DNA of 64,000 nt. It comes from Sphingobacterium humi (GTDB lineage: Bacteria; Bacteroidota; Bacteroidia; Sphingobacteriales; Sphingobacteriaceae). Under the pieces are notes generated by a model. That model searched no databases and was not told the DNA's origin. It saw only the letters and a program-made list of their open reading frames with translations. Location of the stretch: NCBI RefSeq assembly GCF_009768885.1, contig NZ_WSQA01000003.1:124001-188000 (forward strand). Direction: 5' to 3'. Shown one piece after another: positions 26,639 to 36,596 of this stretch (position 1 is the stretch's first letter; each line of letters begins with the position of its first letter). The position numbers and the translations under genes are program-made.

Positions 26639-27119
26639 GCGATGCTAACTTAACATTTAGGGGGTCTTTACTGGCGTTTAATAATTGTTGGTTTGTTTTT
26701 TTGAATATAGGGTGCTCCCAATCCGGTGCAATTTCGCATAGGGGAATCAGGGTAAAGTTACGTTCTTGTATATAAGGATGAGGTACGGCCAAATCAGTTT
26801 CATGGATCACCTCCTGGTTATAATACAAGATGTCAATATCGATTACCCGCGATCCCCAACGTTGTGCCCGGATACGGCCAAGAACCCGTTCAATCTGTTG
26901 GCTGGTTTGCAGCACTTTCTGGACAGAAAGCGTGCTATGCACCATTAAAACTTGATTTAAAAAGGTCGGTTGATCTTCTACTCCCCAGGCTTCCGACTCA
27001 TAAATTGCCGATTCCTGTTGGATGGTTCCTATTCGTTCAGCAATCTCTGCTCGCGCATCCGAGAGCTGTTTGAGTGGGTCACCTAAATTGGCACCTAGTA
27101 ATAGGTAGACTACATTCAT
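26595..27119 (-). CDS. folK: 2-amino-4-hydroxy-6-hydroxymethyldihydropteridine diphosphokinase
   Basis: A 174-residue HPPK transferring pyrophosphate from ATP to hydroxymethyldihydropterin in folate synthesis. Motifs: LLLGANLGDP at the start, the ESEAWGVEDQPTFLNQV region, GSRVIDIDILYYN with the catalytic Asp pair, and VPHPYIQERNFTLIPL. Full length from the ATG at 27119. It overlaps the downstream HPt gene by 44 nt and diverges from sppA. Confidence 0.94.
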   Translation of the reverse strand: MNVVYLLLGANLGDPLKQLSDARAEIAERIGTIQQESAIYESEAWGVEDQPTFLNQVLMVHSTLSVQKVLQTSQQIERVLGRIRAQRWGSRVIDIDILYYNQEVIHETDLAVPHPYIQERNFTLIPLCEIAPDWEHPIFKKTNQQLLNASKDPLNVKLASHESLSHNQPGDHQK

Positions 27120-27197
27120 CGTATTAATATAAGAATAGTTTTATGATAATTGGAATAATACATTATTTTTACGCCTGTCAAAGTTAATAAAATCGCT

Positions 27198-28967
27198 ATG
27201 AAATCTTTTTTTAAATACGTCCTCGCAACGGTTACTGGTATTATCATCTGTTCGCTATTGATGATCTTAGTGATCATTGGCATCGTGACCAGCATGGTAA
27301 GCTCGGTATCCTCCGGAAAGGATACTGTGACACCATCCAACGCCGTGTTACTGATTACATTAGACCATACCATTACAGAAAAAACAGAGCCTAATCCATT
27401 CGAAGGATTAGATATGCCTGGTTATAGTGGTTTGAAGAGTTTAGGATTGAATGATATGCTAGGACGCATTAAAGCGGCCAAGGAAGACAGCAATATTAAA
27501 GGTGTTTACTTGAATGTAGCTGGTGTAAACACCGGATTCGCCAGTATGAAAGCTATTCGTGATGCCTTATTGGATTTCAAGGAATCTGGCAAGTTTATCA
27601 TGGCCTACAGCGAAAACTATACGCAAAAAGGCTATTACCTAAGTTCGGTTGCCGATCAGGTTTATCTTCATCCGGAAGGAGGCTTAGATTTCAGAGGTTT
27701 AGCCAGTTCGGTGATGTTCCTGAAAGATGCCCTGGACAAGTTGGGAATCGATATGCAGGTATTGAAGGTAGGTACCTATAAAAGTGCTGTTGAACCTTAT
27801 ATGATGAACAGCATGAGCCCGGCAAATCGGGAGCAGGTTAACTCCTATTTAGGAAGTATTTACGAAACGTTTGTTCAAGATATTGCGGCCAGCAGAAAAC
27901 TAACGGCCGATAGCGTGAAAGGTATTGCGAATGCTTTTGCTATTCAGCAACCCGAAGATGCCGTAAAGGTTCATTTTGTTGACTCCTTATTATATAAGGA
28001 TGAATTGCTAACGAAGGTTCGTCAGCGTTTGGATGTAGCCGAGAAGACAGAGATTCCGGTTATTTCCATCTTAGATTATAAAAATAAGCCGGCTACAGGC
28101 AAGGCTACGGGCGATCGTATTGCCGTGTTGTATGCTTATGGCGCTATTGTAGATGGGGAAGGAACCACGGGAGAAATCGGTGGAGACAAGTTATCTCGCG
28201 AACTGCGTGAACTACGTGAAGATGATAAAGTAAAGGCGGTGGTTATGCGAGTGAATTCACCGGGCGGTTCGGCCTTGGCCTCAGATATTATCTGGAGAGA
28301 GGTTGAATTGACGAAAAAGGTGAAGCCTGTTATGGTTTCCATGGGCGATTATGCTGCCTCTGGTGGTTATTATATTTCTGCTGCTGCGGATTCCATCTTT
28401 GCCGACCCAACCACTTTAACCGGGTCCATCGGGGTATTTGGCGTTATCCCGAGCTTCCAAAAGTTGTTTAATGAGAAGTTAGGGGTACATTTCGATGCCG
28501 TAAAGACGGCGAAATTTGCCGATATGGATGTAGATATGGATCGTCCTTTATCTGAAGAAGAGAAAAACATTATCCAAGGGAGTGTAAACCGCGTTTATCA
28601 AGTATTTATGAAGCGCGTGGCCGATGGTCGCAACATGTCCATTGCCAATGTAGATAGCATTGGCCAGGGGCGGGTTTGGACGGGTGCTCAAGCTGTAGAT
28701 TTAAAGCTGGTAGACCGCTTAGCGAGCCTAGATGAGGCGATAAAGGCAGCAGCCCAAAAGGCTAAAATAACCGATTATCGCGTAGCCGAGTACCCACGTA
28801 CCAAGGATCCTTTTGCTGAAATCTGGTCGGTTTCCAAAGAGAAAGTTAAGGCCATGATGATTGATGAGGAGCTAGGCGACTATGGCAAATACCTGAAGGA
28901 ACTTAAAAAGGCGGTAGGCCATACCGGTATCCAAGCAAGAATCCCTTATCTCATCGAGATATATTAA
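27198..28967 (+). CDS. sppA: Signal peptide peptidase SppA (67-kDa type)
   Basis: A 589-residue membrane-anchored serine protease degrading cleaved signal peptides. An N-terminal transmembrane helix (about 8-32) is followed by two tandem S49 domains. Catalytic Lys195 lies in VGTYKSAVEP of the first and Ser388 in DYAASGGYY of the second, matching the Lys/Ser dyad of Escherichia coli SppA. Diverges from folK with a 78-nt gap. Followed by a terminator. Confidence 0.94.
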   Translation: MKSFFKYVLATVTGIIICSLLMILVIIGIVTSMVSSVSSGKDTVTPSNAVLLITLDHTITEKTEPNPFEGLDMPGYSGLKSLGLNDMLGRIKAAKEDSNIKGVYLNVAGVNTGFASMKAIRDALLDFKESGKFIMAYSENYTQKGYYLSSVADQVYLHPEGGLDFRGLASSVMFLKDALDKLGIDMQVLKVGTYKSAVEPYMMNSMSPANREQVNSYLGSIYETFVQDIAASRKLTADSVKGIANAFAIQQPEDAVKVHFVDSLLYKDELLTKVRQRLDVAEKTEIPVISILDYKNKPATGKATGDRIAVLYAYGAIVDGEGTTGEIGGDKLSRELRELREDDKVKAVVMRVNSPGGSALASDIIWREVELTKKVKPVMVSMGDYAASGGYYISAAADSIFADPTTLTGSIGVFGVIPSFQKLFNEKLGVHFDAVKTAKFADMDVDMDRPLSEEEKNIIQGSVNRVYQVFMKRVADGRNMSIANVDSIGQGRVWTGAQAVDLKLVDRLASLDEAIKAAAQKAKITDYRVAEYPRTKDPFAEIWSVSKEKVKAMMIDEELGDYGKYLKELKKAVGHTGIQARIPYLIEIY

Positions 28968-28978
28968 GGTTAAGTTAA

Positions 28979-29017
28979 AAAAGGCGTTGAGGACATTTCC
29001 GAATCAACGCCTTTTTT
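28979..29017 (+). terminator. Terminator of sppA
   Basis: AAGGCGTTGA pairs with TCAACGCCTT, followed by a T run. TATCTTTA just after (about 29018-29026) may be the pgk -7 element, so terminator and promoter are packed together. Confidence 0.8.
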
Positions 29018-29057
29018 ATATCTTTAATCCCTGAATCAACCGCAAATAAAATTATAT

Positions 29058-30248
29058 ATGAAAACTATCGACGATTTAAATTTTAACGGCAAGAAAGCAT
29101 TGATCCGAGTTGATTTCAATGTTCCATTGGATGAAAATTACCATATTACAGACGATAACCGCATTCAAGGTGCTGCACCTACCATCAAGAAGATTTTAAA
29201 AGATGGCGGTTCAGTTATTTTAATGTCTCACTTGGGTAGGCCAAAAGAAGGCCCTACAGAGAAATATTCCTTAAAACACATTGTTAAGCATCTTTCTGAT
29301 GTATTGGCTGTAGACGTACAGTTTGCAGATGATTGCATTGGTCAGGAGGCTGTTGATAAGGCTGCAGCATTACAGCCCGGCCAGGTTTTATTGTTAGAGA
29401 ACCTACGTTTTTACAAAGAAGAGGAGAAAGGCGATCGTGCATTTGCAGAAAAACTAGCCAAATTAGGTGATGTTTATGTGAATGATGCTTTTGGAACAGC
29501 ACACCGTGCGCATGCTTCAACGGCTGTTATCGCAGAATTTTTCCCTGGAAATAAATACTTCGGCTATTTAATGGCGAAGGAAGTTGAGAATGCAGAGAAG
29601 GTATTAAACAAACCCGAGCGTCCATTTACGGCAATTATGGGTGGCGCAAAAGTTTCAGATAAGCTAGAGCTCATCGAAGCCTTATTAGATAAGGTAGATA
29701 ATTTGATTATTGGTGGCGGTATGGCCTACACCTTTGTGAAGGCACGTGGCGGCGAGATTGGTAAGTCTTTAGTGGAGTTGGATAAGTTGGATTTGGCCAA
29801 TGAATTGGTGAAGAAAGCGGATGAAAAAGGCGTCAATCTAGTGTTACCAACGGATGCGCAAATTGCCGATCGTTTTGCCAATGATGCTGCGGTATACGAT
29901 GGTCCGAACGATCAAATTCCTGCGGATATGCAAGGTTTAGATATCGGGCAAGAGTCTGCAGAACATTTCAAAGATGTAATTATGGCTTCCAGAACCCTAT
30001 TATGGAACGGTCCTATGGGCGTTTTTGAAATGGATACCTTTGCTAAAGGAACGAAGGCCGTTGCAGATGCAGTGGTGGCAGCTACCGAGCAAGGCGCTTT
30101 CTCCTTAATCGGTGGTGGCGACTCGGCTGCGGCAGTTTCTAAATTCGGCATGACCGAGCATGTAAGCTATGTAAGTACCGGTGGTGGCGCTTTATTAGAG
30201 TATATGGAAGGCAAGACTTTACCCGGTGTAAAAGCCATTTTAGACTAG
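29058..30248 (+). CDS. pgk: Phosphoglycerate kinase
   Basis: A 396-residue glycolytic enzyme converting 1,3-bisphosphoglycerate and ADP to 3-phosphoglycerate and ATP. Features: [57 protein letters not shown], the nucleotide region MGGAKVSDK and the C-terminal GGGDSAAAV. Full length from ATG 29058. Monocistronic: promoter region after the sppA terminator and a strong terminator behind. Confidence 0.97.
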   Translation: MKTIDDLNFNGKKALIRVDFNVPLDENYHITDDNRIQGAAPTIKKILKDGGSVILMSHLGRPKEGPTEKYSLKHIVKHLSDVLAVDVQFADDCIGQEAVDKAAALQPGQVLLLENLRFYKEEEKGDRAFAEKLAKLGDVYVNDAFGTAHRAHASTAVIAEFFPGNKYFGYLMAKEVENAEKVLNKPERPFTAIMGGAKVSDKLELIEALLDKVDNLIIGGGMAYTFVKARGGEIGKSLVELDKLDLANELVKKADEKGVNLVLPTDAQIADRFANDAAVYDGPNDQIPADMQGLDIGQESAEHFKDVIMASRTLLWNGPMGVFEMDTFAKGTKAVADAVVAATEQGAFSLIGGGDSAAAVSKFGMTEHVSYVSTGGGALLEYMEGKTLPGVKAILD

Positions 30249-30265
30249 AAAAACTAGTTCATAAA

Positions 30266-30301
30266 CAAAGCGGGCGGTAGTATTCTACCGCCCGCTTTTT
30301 G
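30266..30301. terminator. Terminator of pgk
   Basis: A 13-bp GC-rich stem (AAGCGGGCGGTAG with CTACCGCCCGCTT) and 4-nt loop, followed by a T run. It may also serve the convergent gene ending at 30326. Confidence 0.9.
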
Positions 30302-30325
30302 TTTAACCCTAAATCTTCTGCCTGG

Positions 30326-33142
30326 TTAATAGCTGTAACTAAAGCTGAAATTAGGGACGAATCGTTGCTTCGCAGAAGCATCGTTAATATAGCTCAGCTT
30401 GGCACCGACCCCAAAATCGGGTAGCTTATAGCGTAGGAGATTGAAGTCCATCGACAGTCCCAAACCATATACTTTTGGTGCGAGTTCACTCTTGTGGATA
30501 TTCTGGTAATCGGCGAATAAATAGCCATGAAAACGCTTGATATAGGCCAGGGAACCCAATGCCCAATCGGGATAAGCAAGGGGCAAACGATAGTTCAACA
30601 TCAGGTTATTGGATACCCTTGGCGAGTTGAAATGTCCGAAGGCTGATATCATCGGAATTTCATAGGATGCGGCGAATTTTCCGGTATTTGTTTGCATGTT
30701 ATAGCGGGCTTGGAAGGCATGATTGGCGAAGAATCCAGGAAAATAGAAGTTCGATTTTAGGGCGAACAATTGTCCTTTTTGCTTGGGTTCAAAGGGTACA
30801 TGCCGGTACACAAAGCTGATGTTCTGGCCCCATCGTGGCACCAGATCCATGCTACTGCGGCGCATATTTCGGTTGAAGTAGGCGATATAATTCATCGGAA
30901 ATAGGATTTCATCCTGAAAGCCCTTCAAGTTTTTATTGCTGATATCGTAGTATTTTTGGTAGGAGGTGCCAATATTTAGCCCAAAACTATAGTTGTTTTT
31001 GCCGCGGTAGAGCGAGAATGGCAGCTGCATTTCCAGGGAATAATAGTGTTCCCGATAGGTAAATTGTCCCACTTCTTGCTCGGGTTTGCTGGGTTTTATG
31101 TAGCCCACACGACCTCGATTGAGGTAGCGGGCGCTGAATTTTGGCAGGTATTTCAGGTAGTTTAGCTCGGCAGAATAGATGCTTTTTTCCAATTCCATGT
31201 CGTATTCATAGCCTAATTTTAGCTGGCTGGTGTTCAATAAATCGTTCGCTAACCAGAAGATTCCGGGCTTGTAATTGTCGAAATTTTCGAAGTTATTGGT
31301 GCTTATACTTAAGCTGTGGAAGTTGAAAAAGTCGCTTAATGGGTTGTATTTTTGTATGCTATATGCAGCGGAATCGGAGGATTCTGTCGCCCGAAAGGGG
31401 GTCGAAATCCGTTCATCCCTGAGTGCTGGTGCAGCAAATTCCGGTAGCATTTGGGTTCCTTTTAGGCTGTTGATATCGGCAATGGCTAAGCGATAACCAT
31501 CACTTTGATACTCGTTATAGGTTAGTTTTCCGCCGCTGGAAAGGCTCGGATTGAAGGCTCCATAGCTGGCATTACTTAACTGTTCGAAGGAATTTTCAGG
31601 CCGATTATAGCGGTAAATATTGTCGATTTGGTTGAAGTGCGCTTTAAAAATCAGGTCGTTTTCTTGGTAAATCGGACGCTCCAACTGCTGATTTCCCCAA
31701 GGAAATAGCAGGGAATAGCGGCCAGATTCAAGGTCTATTTCCAATAGATTTGTGCCTTCTTCGCTCACCGCTACGGCTATTATTCGTTTGTTTTCGGCGT
31801 CTAACGCGGGCTGTTGCAGGTGCAAACCGGCCGGAAATTCAAGCACTTTTTCCTGTTTCTTAGAAAAAATATCGATATAAATAAGGCTAGCGACATTATC
31901 TTGATCCACATGGACTGCATATACCCTATTCAATTTTGAAGCGATTACAGGGCTGTAAAAGCGCGATTTCTTAGAAAGTTGCGTTACTTTTCCCGATTTA
32001 AGGTCTAAAAGTCGGATGATATTATAGGTTTGTTTCCCAAATCTACCGTCTTTTCTAATTTCATCCCAGGTAATAAAATCGGCTGAAAGATCGAAATAGG
32101 GACGCAATTGGTAGCCGATTTTCAGGACTTCCTCCTCGGTATTGCCTGTGATTTTTCGGAATGCCGGGACGTGTTGAGGCGATTGAAAGAGGCTGTATAT
32201 GCTGCCATCGGTATGGGTTTGGGGCAAGTAATAATGACTGAAATACCGGTTTGTATTCGGGAGGATTTGGACATTTTCCGGGCTTGCTTTGTGGGGTTGA
32301 AGGTCTGCTTTTAGACCTGTCAAACTAGCCTGATAGAGGGCATGACTGTTCATGCCGGTCTGTCTTTTTAGGGCCCTGTTGAAGTTGTATGGTCGTAGTA
32401 AATGGCGGCGCATATCTTCCATAATTTTGTCCTTCACTGGGTAGCCAAATTGGTTGGTCAGCTGGGTGTTCATCAGGTAGCCTGTGAGGTAAAAAGTAGG
32501 GGTGATATCTTTAAAAGAACCGAGGATGTTTTTGTCAAATCCATAGCTTTTTCCACTGCCTTCATTCGCTCGAAGGGGCATGAAGAAGGAGGGGAGTCTG
32601 CCTCTTCCGCCGGCCGAGAATTGGGTCTCAATTGAAACGGCATCTCCTTCGAAGTACCAGGCGGGGAGGTGAATTCCAAAGAATGCCAAGGCCAGTTGTT
32701 CTAAAAATGGCCCTCGCAAACGACCTGTCAATTTGTCCATTTGCACCACATGACGTAATTCGTGTTGTATTAAATTGGGTAGCCATTCTTGGTTGTCAGG
32801 ATTGCTGCTGGGGGTAGAAAAAGCTTCCACTTTTCGCGGTGCCAACTGGGCGAAACCATTTTGTTCGATATGGTTTTCGTGTAAAATGATGCTTATTTTT
32901 CGGGGTTTGATCTGTAAATCCTGACTGGCAAAATGCAGCATGCTATCCAATTGATGGGCTAGGGTAGAGCCTGATTTTTCAAACCCTGTCGGGAATATCA
33001 ATTGAAAATTTGGCTGCTTTATCTGCTTCCATTTTACCCAGGAGGCCGGTTGTTCATAGTCTACCAACTGCCCGAAAACCTGATGTGTAGGTATGCTTAA
33101 ATATAAAAGCGTTAAGATACTGATAAATAGGTTTTTATTCAT
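30326..33142 (-). CDS. Secreted zincin/beta-propeller protein with membrane-barrel-like end
   Basis: A 938-residue protein of unknown role. A signal peptide (MNKNLFISILTLLYL...VFGQ) comes first. A gluzincin-like region (about 20-260) has HELRHVVQ and, downstream, a Glu in WYFEGDAVSIET as a possible third ligand. The middle (about 290-590) has repeated beta-strand blades of TolB/WD40-like type (for example RIIAVAVSEEGTNLLEIDLESG). The C-terminal third is rich in alternating aromatic strands and ends FSYSY, as in outer-membrane barrels. I start at ATG 33142, since the frame start at 33163 is a TTG. The catalytic role is unproven. Confidence 0.75.
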   Translation of the reverse strand: MNKNLFISILTLLYLSIPTHQVFGQLVDYEQPASWVKWKQIKQPNFQLIFPTGFEKSGSTLAHQLDSMLHFASQDLQIKPRKISIILHENHIEQNGFAQLAPRKVEAFSTPSSNPDNQEWLPNLIQHELRHVVQMDKLTGRLRGPFLEQLALAFFGIHLPAWYFEGDAVSIETQFSAGGRGRLPSFFMPLRANEGSGKSYGFDKNILGSFKDITPTFYLTGYLMNTQLTNQFGYPVKDKIMEDMRRHLLRPYNFNRALKRQTGMNSHALYQASLTGLKADLQPHKASPENVQILPNTNRYFSHYYLPQTHTDGSIYSLFQSPQHVPAFRKITGNTEEEVLKIGYQLRPYFDLSADFITWDEIRKDGRFGKQTYNIIRLLDLKSGKVTQLSKKSRFYSPVIASKLNRVYAVHVDQDNVASLIYIDIFSKKQEKVLEFPAGLHLQQPALDAENKRIIAVAVSEEGTNLLEIDLESGRYSLLFPWGNQQLERPIYQENDLIFKAHFNQIDNIYRYNRPENSFEQLSNASYGAFNPSLSSGGKLTYNEYQSDGYRLAIADINSLKGTQMLPEFAAPALRDERISTPFRATESSDSAAYSIQKYNPLSDFFNFHSLSISTNNFENFDNYKPGIFWLANDLLNTSQLKLGYEYDMELEKSIYSAELNYLKYLPKFSARYLNRGRVGYIKPSKPEQEVGQFTYREHYYSLEMQLPFSLYRGKNNYSFGLNIGTSYQKYYDISNKNLKGFQDEILFPMNYIAYFNRNMRRSSMDLVPRWGQNISFVYRHVPFEPKQKGQLFALKSNFYFPGFFANHAFQARYNMQTNTGKFAASYEIPMISAFGHFNSPRVSNNLMLNYRLPLAYPDWALGSLAYIKRFHGYLFADYQNIHKSELAPKVYGLGLSMDFNLLRYKLPDFGVGAKLSYINDASAKQRFVPNFSFSYSY

Positions 33143-33778
33143 TAAAAAATAACTTAAAAACAATGAATGCTAAAAATATTAGTACAATTTCTTTGTTTTT
33201 GTTTAATTTATACTTCTTATAAAATTAGCTAAATGGTTGAAATATAAATTATTAAACTGGTTTTATAAATCCTATATTTCGGTTAAAAAATAGCTGAAAA
33301 ATGGCCTAATCCTTTTTTGCATGCGCTTGTTTGTGCTGCAGACGGATCTTGTTTTTTGAACATTTTTCGGAAGTGAAATTACTCAATTTTTACGGCTAAA
33401 ATAGCCTTGTCGCAATTTTTGTTTTTGTGCTCGTTGCTCGGCTGTGGATTTTGACGGGCAGGTTTTATGATACGGATTGATACGGCTTCCTTTGTGGGTT
33501 GAATTTGCAACGCGCTGTGACATGAAAGGCTTAAACTAAGCTTGAATTGATATCGGTTTTGAATGTCTATTTCATCCCTTACTTAAGCATTTTCTGCTCT
33601 TCTTTTTATGCTGTCATCCTGGCAGATTTGCTTTATTGAATTATAAGGGGTAACCTAGCGGTTTGCAGGGTTTGTGGGTAGGCAAAAATTTAATTATATT
33701 TTTAGGGTAAAAAAAACGACTTTTGCACAAAACGAATTTTTGGCACCAATGTAGGATTGATAAAATAAGAGGAAAGGT
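33143..33778. other. Long intergenic region before mgtE
   Basis: About 640 nt between divergent genes, with no convincing gene. It holds a short direct repeat GATACGG (33469-33475 and 33480-33486), a small hairpin GGCTA-AAA-TAGCC near 33394 and several T-rich tracts. I do not see the conserved features of an M-box or ykoK magnesium riboswitch. GAGGAAAGG sits directly before the mgtE ATG. Confidence 0.45.
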
Positions 33779-35152
33779 ATGGAAGAATTAGCAATGCTAG
33801 TAGCACATGTGGAGCAATTGATTGAGCGTGGTGATCAAGCTGAGCTTGCAGATTATTTGAATGAATTGAACATCTCGGATGTTGAAGAATTGATCGATGA
33901 ACTTCCCGAATACGGTCCTCTCTTTTTAGAAACCTTAAGCCTAAAACGTGCAGTCAATGTGTTCCGGATTTTGGACTTCCCAACCCAAGAACGGATCTTC
34001 AAAAAATTGAAAGCAAACACCATTCGCGAACTCTTAAATGAGATGCCTCCCGATGACCGTACTTCCTTCTTCTCCGAGCTTACCGGTGATGTGGTGAAAC
34101 GCCTCATTATTCTGTTAACGCCGGAAGAAAGAAAAGAAGCACTTTCCCTGTTGGGCTATCCTGAAGATAGTGTCGGGCGATTGATGACACCGGACTACAT
34201 TACGGTGAAAGAACATTGGACCATGCCGCGGGTACTTGATCACATCCGTCGTTACGGGGGAGCATCGGAAACTATCGATGTGCTCTATGTGCTCGATGCT
34301 GATGGGAAGCTGGTGGATGACGTGCGGATTAAGGATGTATTGTTGGCGGATCAAGAGAAGGTGGTTGGCGACTTGATCGACAATCGGCTAATCTCCTTAC
34401 GCGCGAACGATCCGCAAGAAGATGCGGTTTCTATTTTCCGAATGAACAACCGCGTGGCCTTGCCTGTGGTTGATGATCGCGACATCATGTTAGGGATTGT
34501 GACGATCGATGATATTCTTTGGGTAGCCAATGAAGAGTACTCGGAAGACATGCAACGTATGGGGGGTACCGAGGCCTTGGACGAGCCTTACCTTGATGTT
34601 TCCATTTTTCATCTAGTGAAGAAGCGGGCCGGCTGGTTGATCGTGCTCTTTCTGGGGCAGCTCCTTACCGTTACGGTGTTGAACCATTACGAAGATAAAT
34701 TGACCACGGTGTTGGTGATGCTGATGCCGGTGATTATGTCGAGTGGTGGTAACTCGGGATCGCAAGCTTCCACGCTGATCATTCAAGCCATGGCCATGGG
34801 CGAAGTTACCCTGCGGGATTGGTGGATGGTCATGCGTCGTGAAATTATATCGGGTTCGCTTTTGGGAATTATCCTAGGCACCTTAGGCTTCTTCCGGATT
34901 TCGGTAGAGGAAGCCTTCCGTCATACCTATGGCGATATCTGGTACCTCTATGGTTTTGCCATCGGTGCCGCACTGGTCGGGGTGGTGCTGTGGGGATCGT
35001 TGATTGGTTCCATGCTTCCGTTTATCTTGCGCCGCTTCGGTGCAGATCCGGCAAGCTCCTCCGCACCCTTTGTATCCACTATTGTCGACGTTACGGGCTT
35101 AATTATCTACTTTACCTTCGCTTCCCTGATCCTGGGGGATGTGCTGTTTTAA
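33779..35152 (+). CDS. mgtE: Magnesium transporter MgtE
   Basis: A 457-residue MgtE channel. An N-terminal superhelical domain (about 1-130) is followed by two CBS domains (about 135-255; MTPDYITVKEHWTM) which sense cytoplasmic Mg2+. A five-helix membrane domain (about 285-455) carries the pore signature VIMSSGGNSGSQASTLIIQ. It imports Mg2+ and may move Co2+. The long non-coding leader suggests regulated expression. GAGGAAAGG precedes the ATG. Confidence 0.95.
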   Translation: MEELAMLVAHVEQLIERGDQAELADYLNELNISDVEELIDELPEYGPLFLETLSLKRAVNVFRILDFPTQERIFKKLKANTIRELLNEMPPDDRTSFFSELTGDVVKRLIILLTPEERKEALSLLGYPEDSVGRLMTPDYITVKEHWTMPRVLDHIRRYGGASETIDVLYVLDADGKLVDDVRIKDVLLADQEKVVGDLIDNRLISLRANDPQEDAVSIFRMNNRVALPVVDDRDIMLGIVTIDDILWVANEEYSEDMQRMGGTEALDEPYLDVSIFHLVKKRAGWLIVLFLGQLLTVTVLNHYEDKLTTVLVMLMPVIMSSGGNSGSQASTLIIQAMAMGEVTLRDWWMVMRREIISGSLLGIILGTLGFFRISVEEAFRHTYGDIWYLYGFAIGAALVGVVLWGSLIGSMLPFILRRFGADPASSSAPFVSTIVDVTGLIIYFTFASLILGDVLF

Positions 35153-35261
35153 TTATTCCGCTTGGTTTTGAATAACTTGCAAAATAATGCATAAAAATAT
35201 TTGGACATATCGGTTTATCTTCCGATAATTGCATCACCAAAACCGAAAGGGACGGTAGCAT

Positions 35262-35335
35262 TCCTGAATAGCTCAGTTGGTTAGAGCATCTGACTGTTAA
35301 TCAGAGGGTCGCTGGTTCGAGCCCAGCTTCAGGAG
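35262..35335 (+). tRNA. tRNA-Asn (GTT), copy 1
   Basis: A 74-nt cloverleaf: acceptor TCCTGAA/TTCAGGA, D-arm GCTC/GAGC, anticodon loop CTGTTAA (anticodon GTT) with stem TCTGA/TCAGA, T-arm with GGTTCGAGCCC, discriminator G. No CCA is encoded. Identical over its whole length to the copy at 36597-36670. Confidence 0.97.
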
Positions 35336-35346
35336 CAACAAAAGAA

Positions 35347-35372
35347 AAGGTGACGATTAGTCGCCTTTTTTT
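35347..35372 (+). terminator. Terminator of tRNA-Asn copy 1
   Basis: AAGGTGAC and GTCGCCTT form an imperfect stem followed by a T run, starting 12 nt after the tRNA. Confidence 0.65.
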
Positions 35373-35474
35373 ATGCCCCCATTTTTTGGCCTCGCCGCGC
35401 GCGGGGAAATTTTAAACTCAGCTAAGTTTCGGTAATTCTTCTTCTCTTGTTGATTTTAATATCACCCCTTGTTG

Positions 35475-35532
35475 GCCCTATTTCAAAGGGGCTTGAAAGG
35501 GGTTTGAAAAGGGAGTGAAAGGGGAGAGAAAG
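35475..35532. repeat. C-rich ladder, copy 2 (reverse orientation)
   Basis: Read on the minus strand, CCTTTCTCTCCCCTTTCAC and CCCTTTTCAAACCCCTTT, then GAAATAGGGCC, resemble the ladders at 12537-12609 and 62156-62219. Here no palindromic element accompanies it. It lies between a plus-strand tRNA and a minus-strand methyltransferase gene. A short GTATTTAGTATGGAGTAG simple-repeat follows. Confidence 0.6.
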
Positions 35533-35568
35533 GTATTTAGTATGGAGTAGTTAGTATTTAGATCTAGC

Positions 35569-36285
35569 TTATTCCGGTTTGAATCCACAGTACGAAGCAA
35601 AGCAAAGATTTTTGTGTAGAAGATCTACCGTACTAAAGCCCGCTTCTTCCAGGCACTTCATTTGAAAGTTTAGGGAGCGTGGCGAATCTTCCTTTTCGAT
35701 ATAGGCGAAAACATGATCACGATAGCTGTCGTCTTTAAGTCCGCTGAGGTACTTGCCATAGCGCTGCTTAAATAAGATGTTTTGTAGGCCGCTGTGCGCT
35801 TGTTCTATCATGTCGCACACCCAAATGCTTCCGCCGGGTTTTAAGAGCTTGTAGAGCTTCTGAATGGCTTGTTGCCAGTCGGCATCCGAGCGAAGGTGGT
35901 GGAGTACGGCTGTAGCGATAATAACGTCGTATTGGTTTTCAGGTAGGTCAATGCTGCTGAAGTCGCCTTTGTGGGCTTGCACCTTACCTTGGGTTAGCGG
36001 TTGGATGCGTTCCACAGCCTTATCTAGCATAGGTTGACTTAAATCGACCAAATCAACATGAGCCACATTTTGGAAACCTTGCAGCAGTTTCACGTCATAG
36101 TTTCCGGCACCACAGCCAATATCTAGGATATGTTGCAGGTTGGGGTACAGCTGTCGGATACTGTCTGTAATGAGGTCCATTTGCAGGGCGGCATCCACGA
36201 TGGTGGCTTGGCCAGTATCTAAATTGGAGAAGCGGGCGACATCTTGGTCGAATCTTTTTTCAATTTCTTCTAATGTTGATTTCAT
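35569..36285 (-). CDS. Class I SAM-dependent methyltransferase
   Basis: A 238-residue Rossmann-fold methyltransferase. SAM motif I reads ILDIGCGAGNYDV (about 70), motif II VDLVDLSQPML, motif post-I/III YDVIIATAVLHHLR and KPGGSIWVCDM. Substrate unknown; resemblance is to small-molecule or quinone-type methyltransferases rather than RNA or DNA ones. It is flanked by two identical tRNA-Asn genes, which makes the segment a possible insertion or duplication product. Confidence 0.85.
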   Translation of the reverse strand: MKSTLEEIEKRFDQDVARFSNLDTGQATIVDAALQMDLITDSIRQLYPNLQHILDIGCGAGNYDVKLLQGFQNVAHVDLVDLSQPMLDKAVERIQPLTQGKVQAHKGDFSSIDLPENQYDVIIATAVLHHLRSDADWQQAIQKLYKLLKPGGSIWVCDMIEQAHSGLQNILFKQRYGKYLSGLKDDSYRDHVFAYIEKEDSPRSLNFQMKCLEEAGFSTVDLLHKNLCFASYCGFKPE

Positions 36286-36524
36286 AGCAATTAAATTTTC
36301 CTTGGTAATAGTATCCCTTACCGTTCTGTTTGAAATTTACTAAATATTATCCTAACCGGAATAATTCACAGATTATGTGGTTTCTTTTTCTGAAAAGCAG
36401 ATGCGTTTTCAACAGCTTATGGCTATTCTTAAAAATCTTCGGTAATCTATCTATTTTATTCTCAATAAATTATAGGGGTTAATCGGGGTTTAGCTGCTTT
36501 AATGCGGGATTTTTTTAACTTTTT

Positions 36525-36556
36525 TTTGCGAATTAAGAGATAAAGCTGTATTTTTG
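36525..36556 (+). promoter_or_regulatory. Promoter of tRNA-Asn copy 2
   Basis: TTTG (36525-36528), 20 nt, then TATTTTTG (36549-36556): an excellent match to the Bacteroidota promoter, 40 nt before the tRNA. Confidence 0.75.
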
Positions 36557-36596
36557 TACCACTTTAAAGGAGAAAGCTAGTTTCTCATTTTAAAAT

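Noticed and set aside
33143..33778. Magnesium riboswitch upstream of mgtE
   Set aside because: I looked for the conserved stems of M-box and ykoK-type leaders and saw none by eye; only small isolated hairpins are present.
35395..35404. CCGCGCGCGG island in AT-rich DNA
   Set aside because: A 10-bp self-complementary GC stretch without flanking structure or T run; too short to call a feature.
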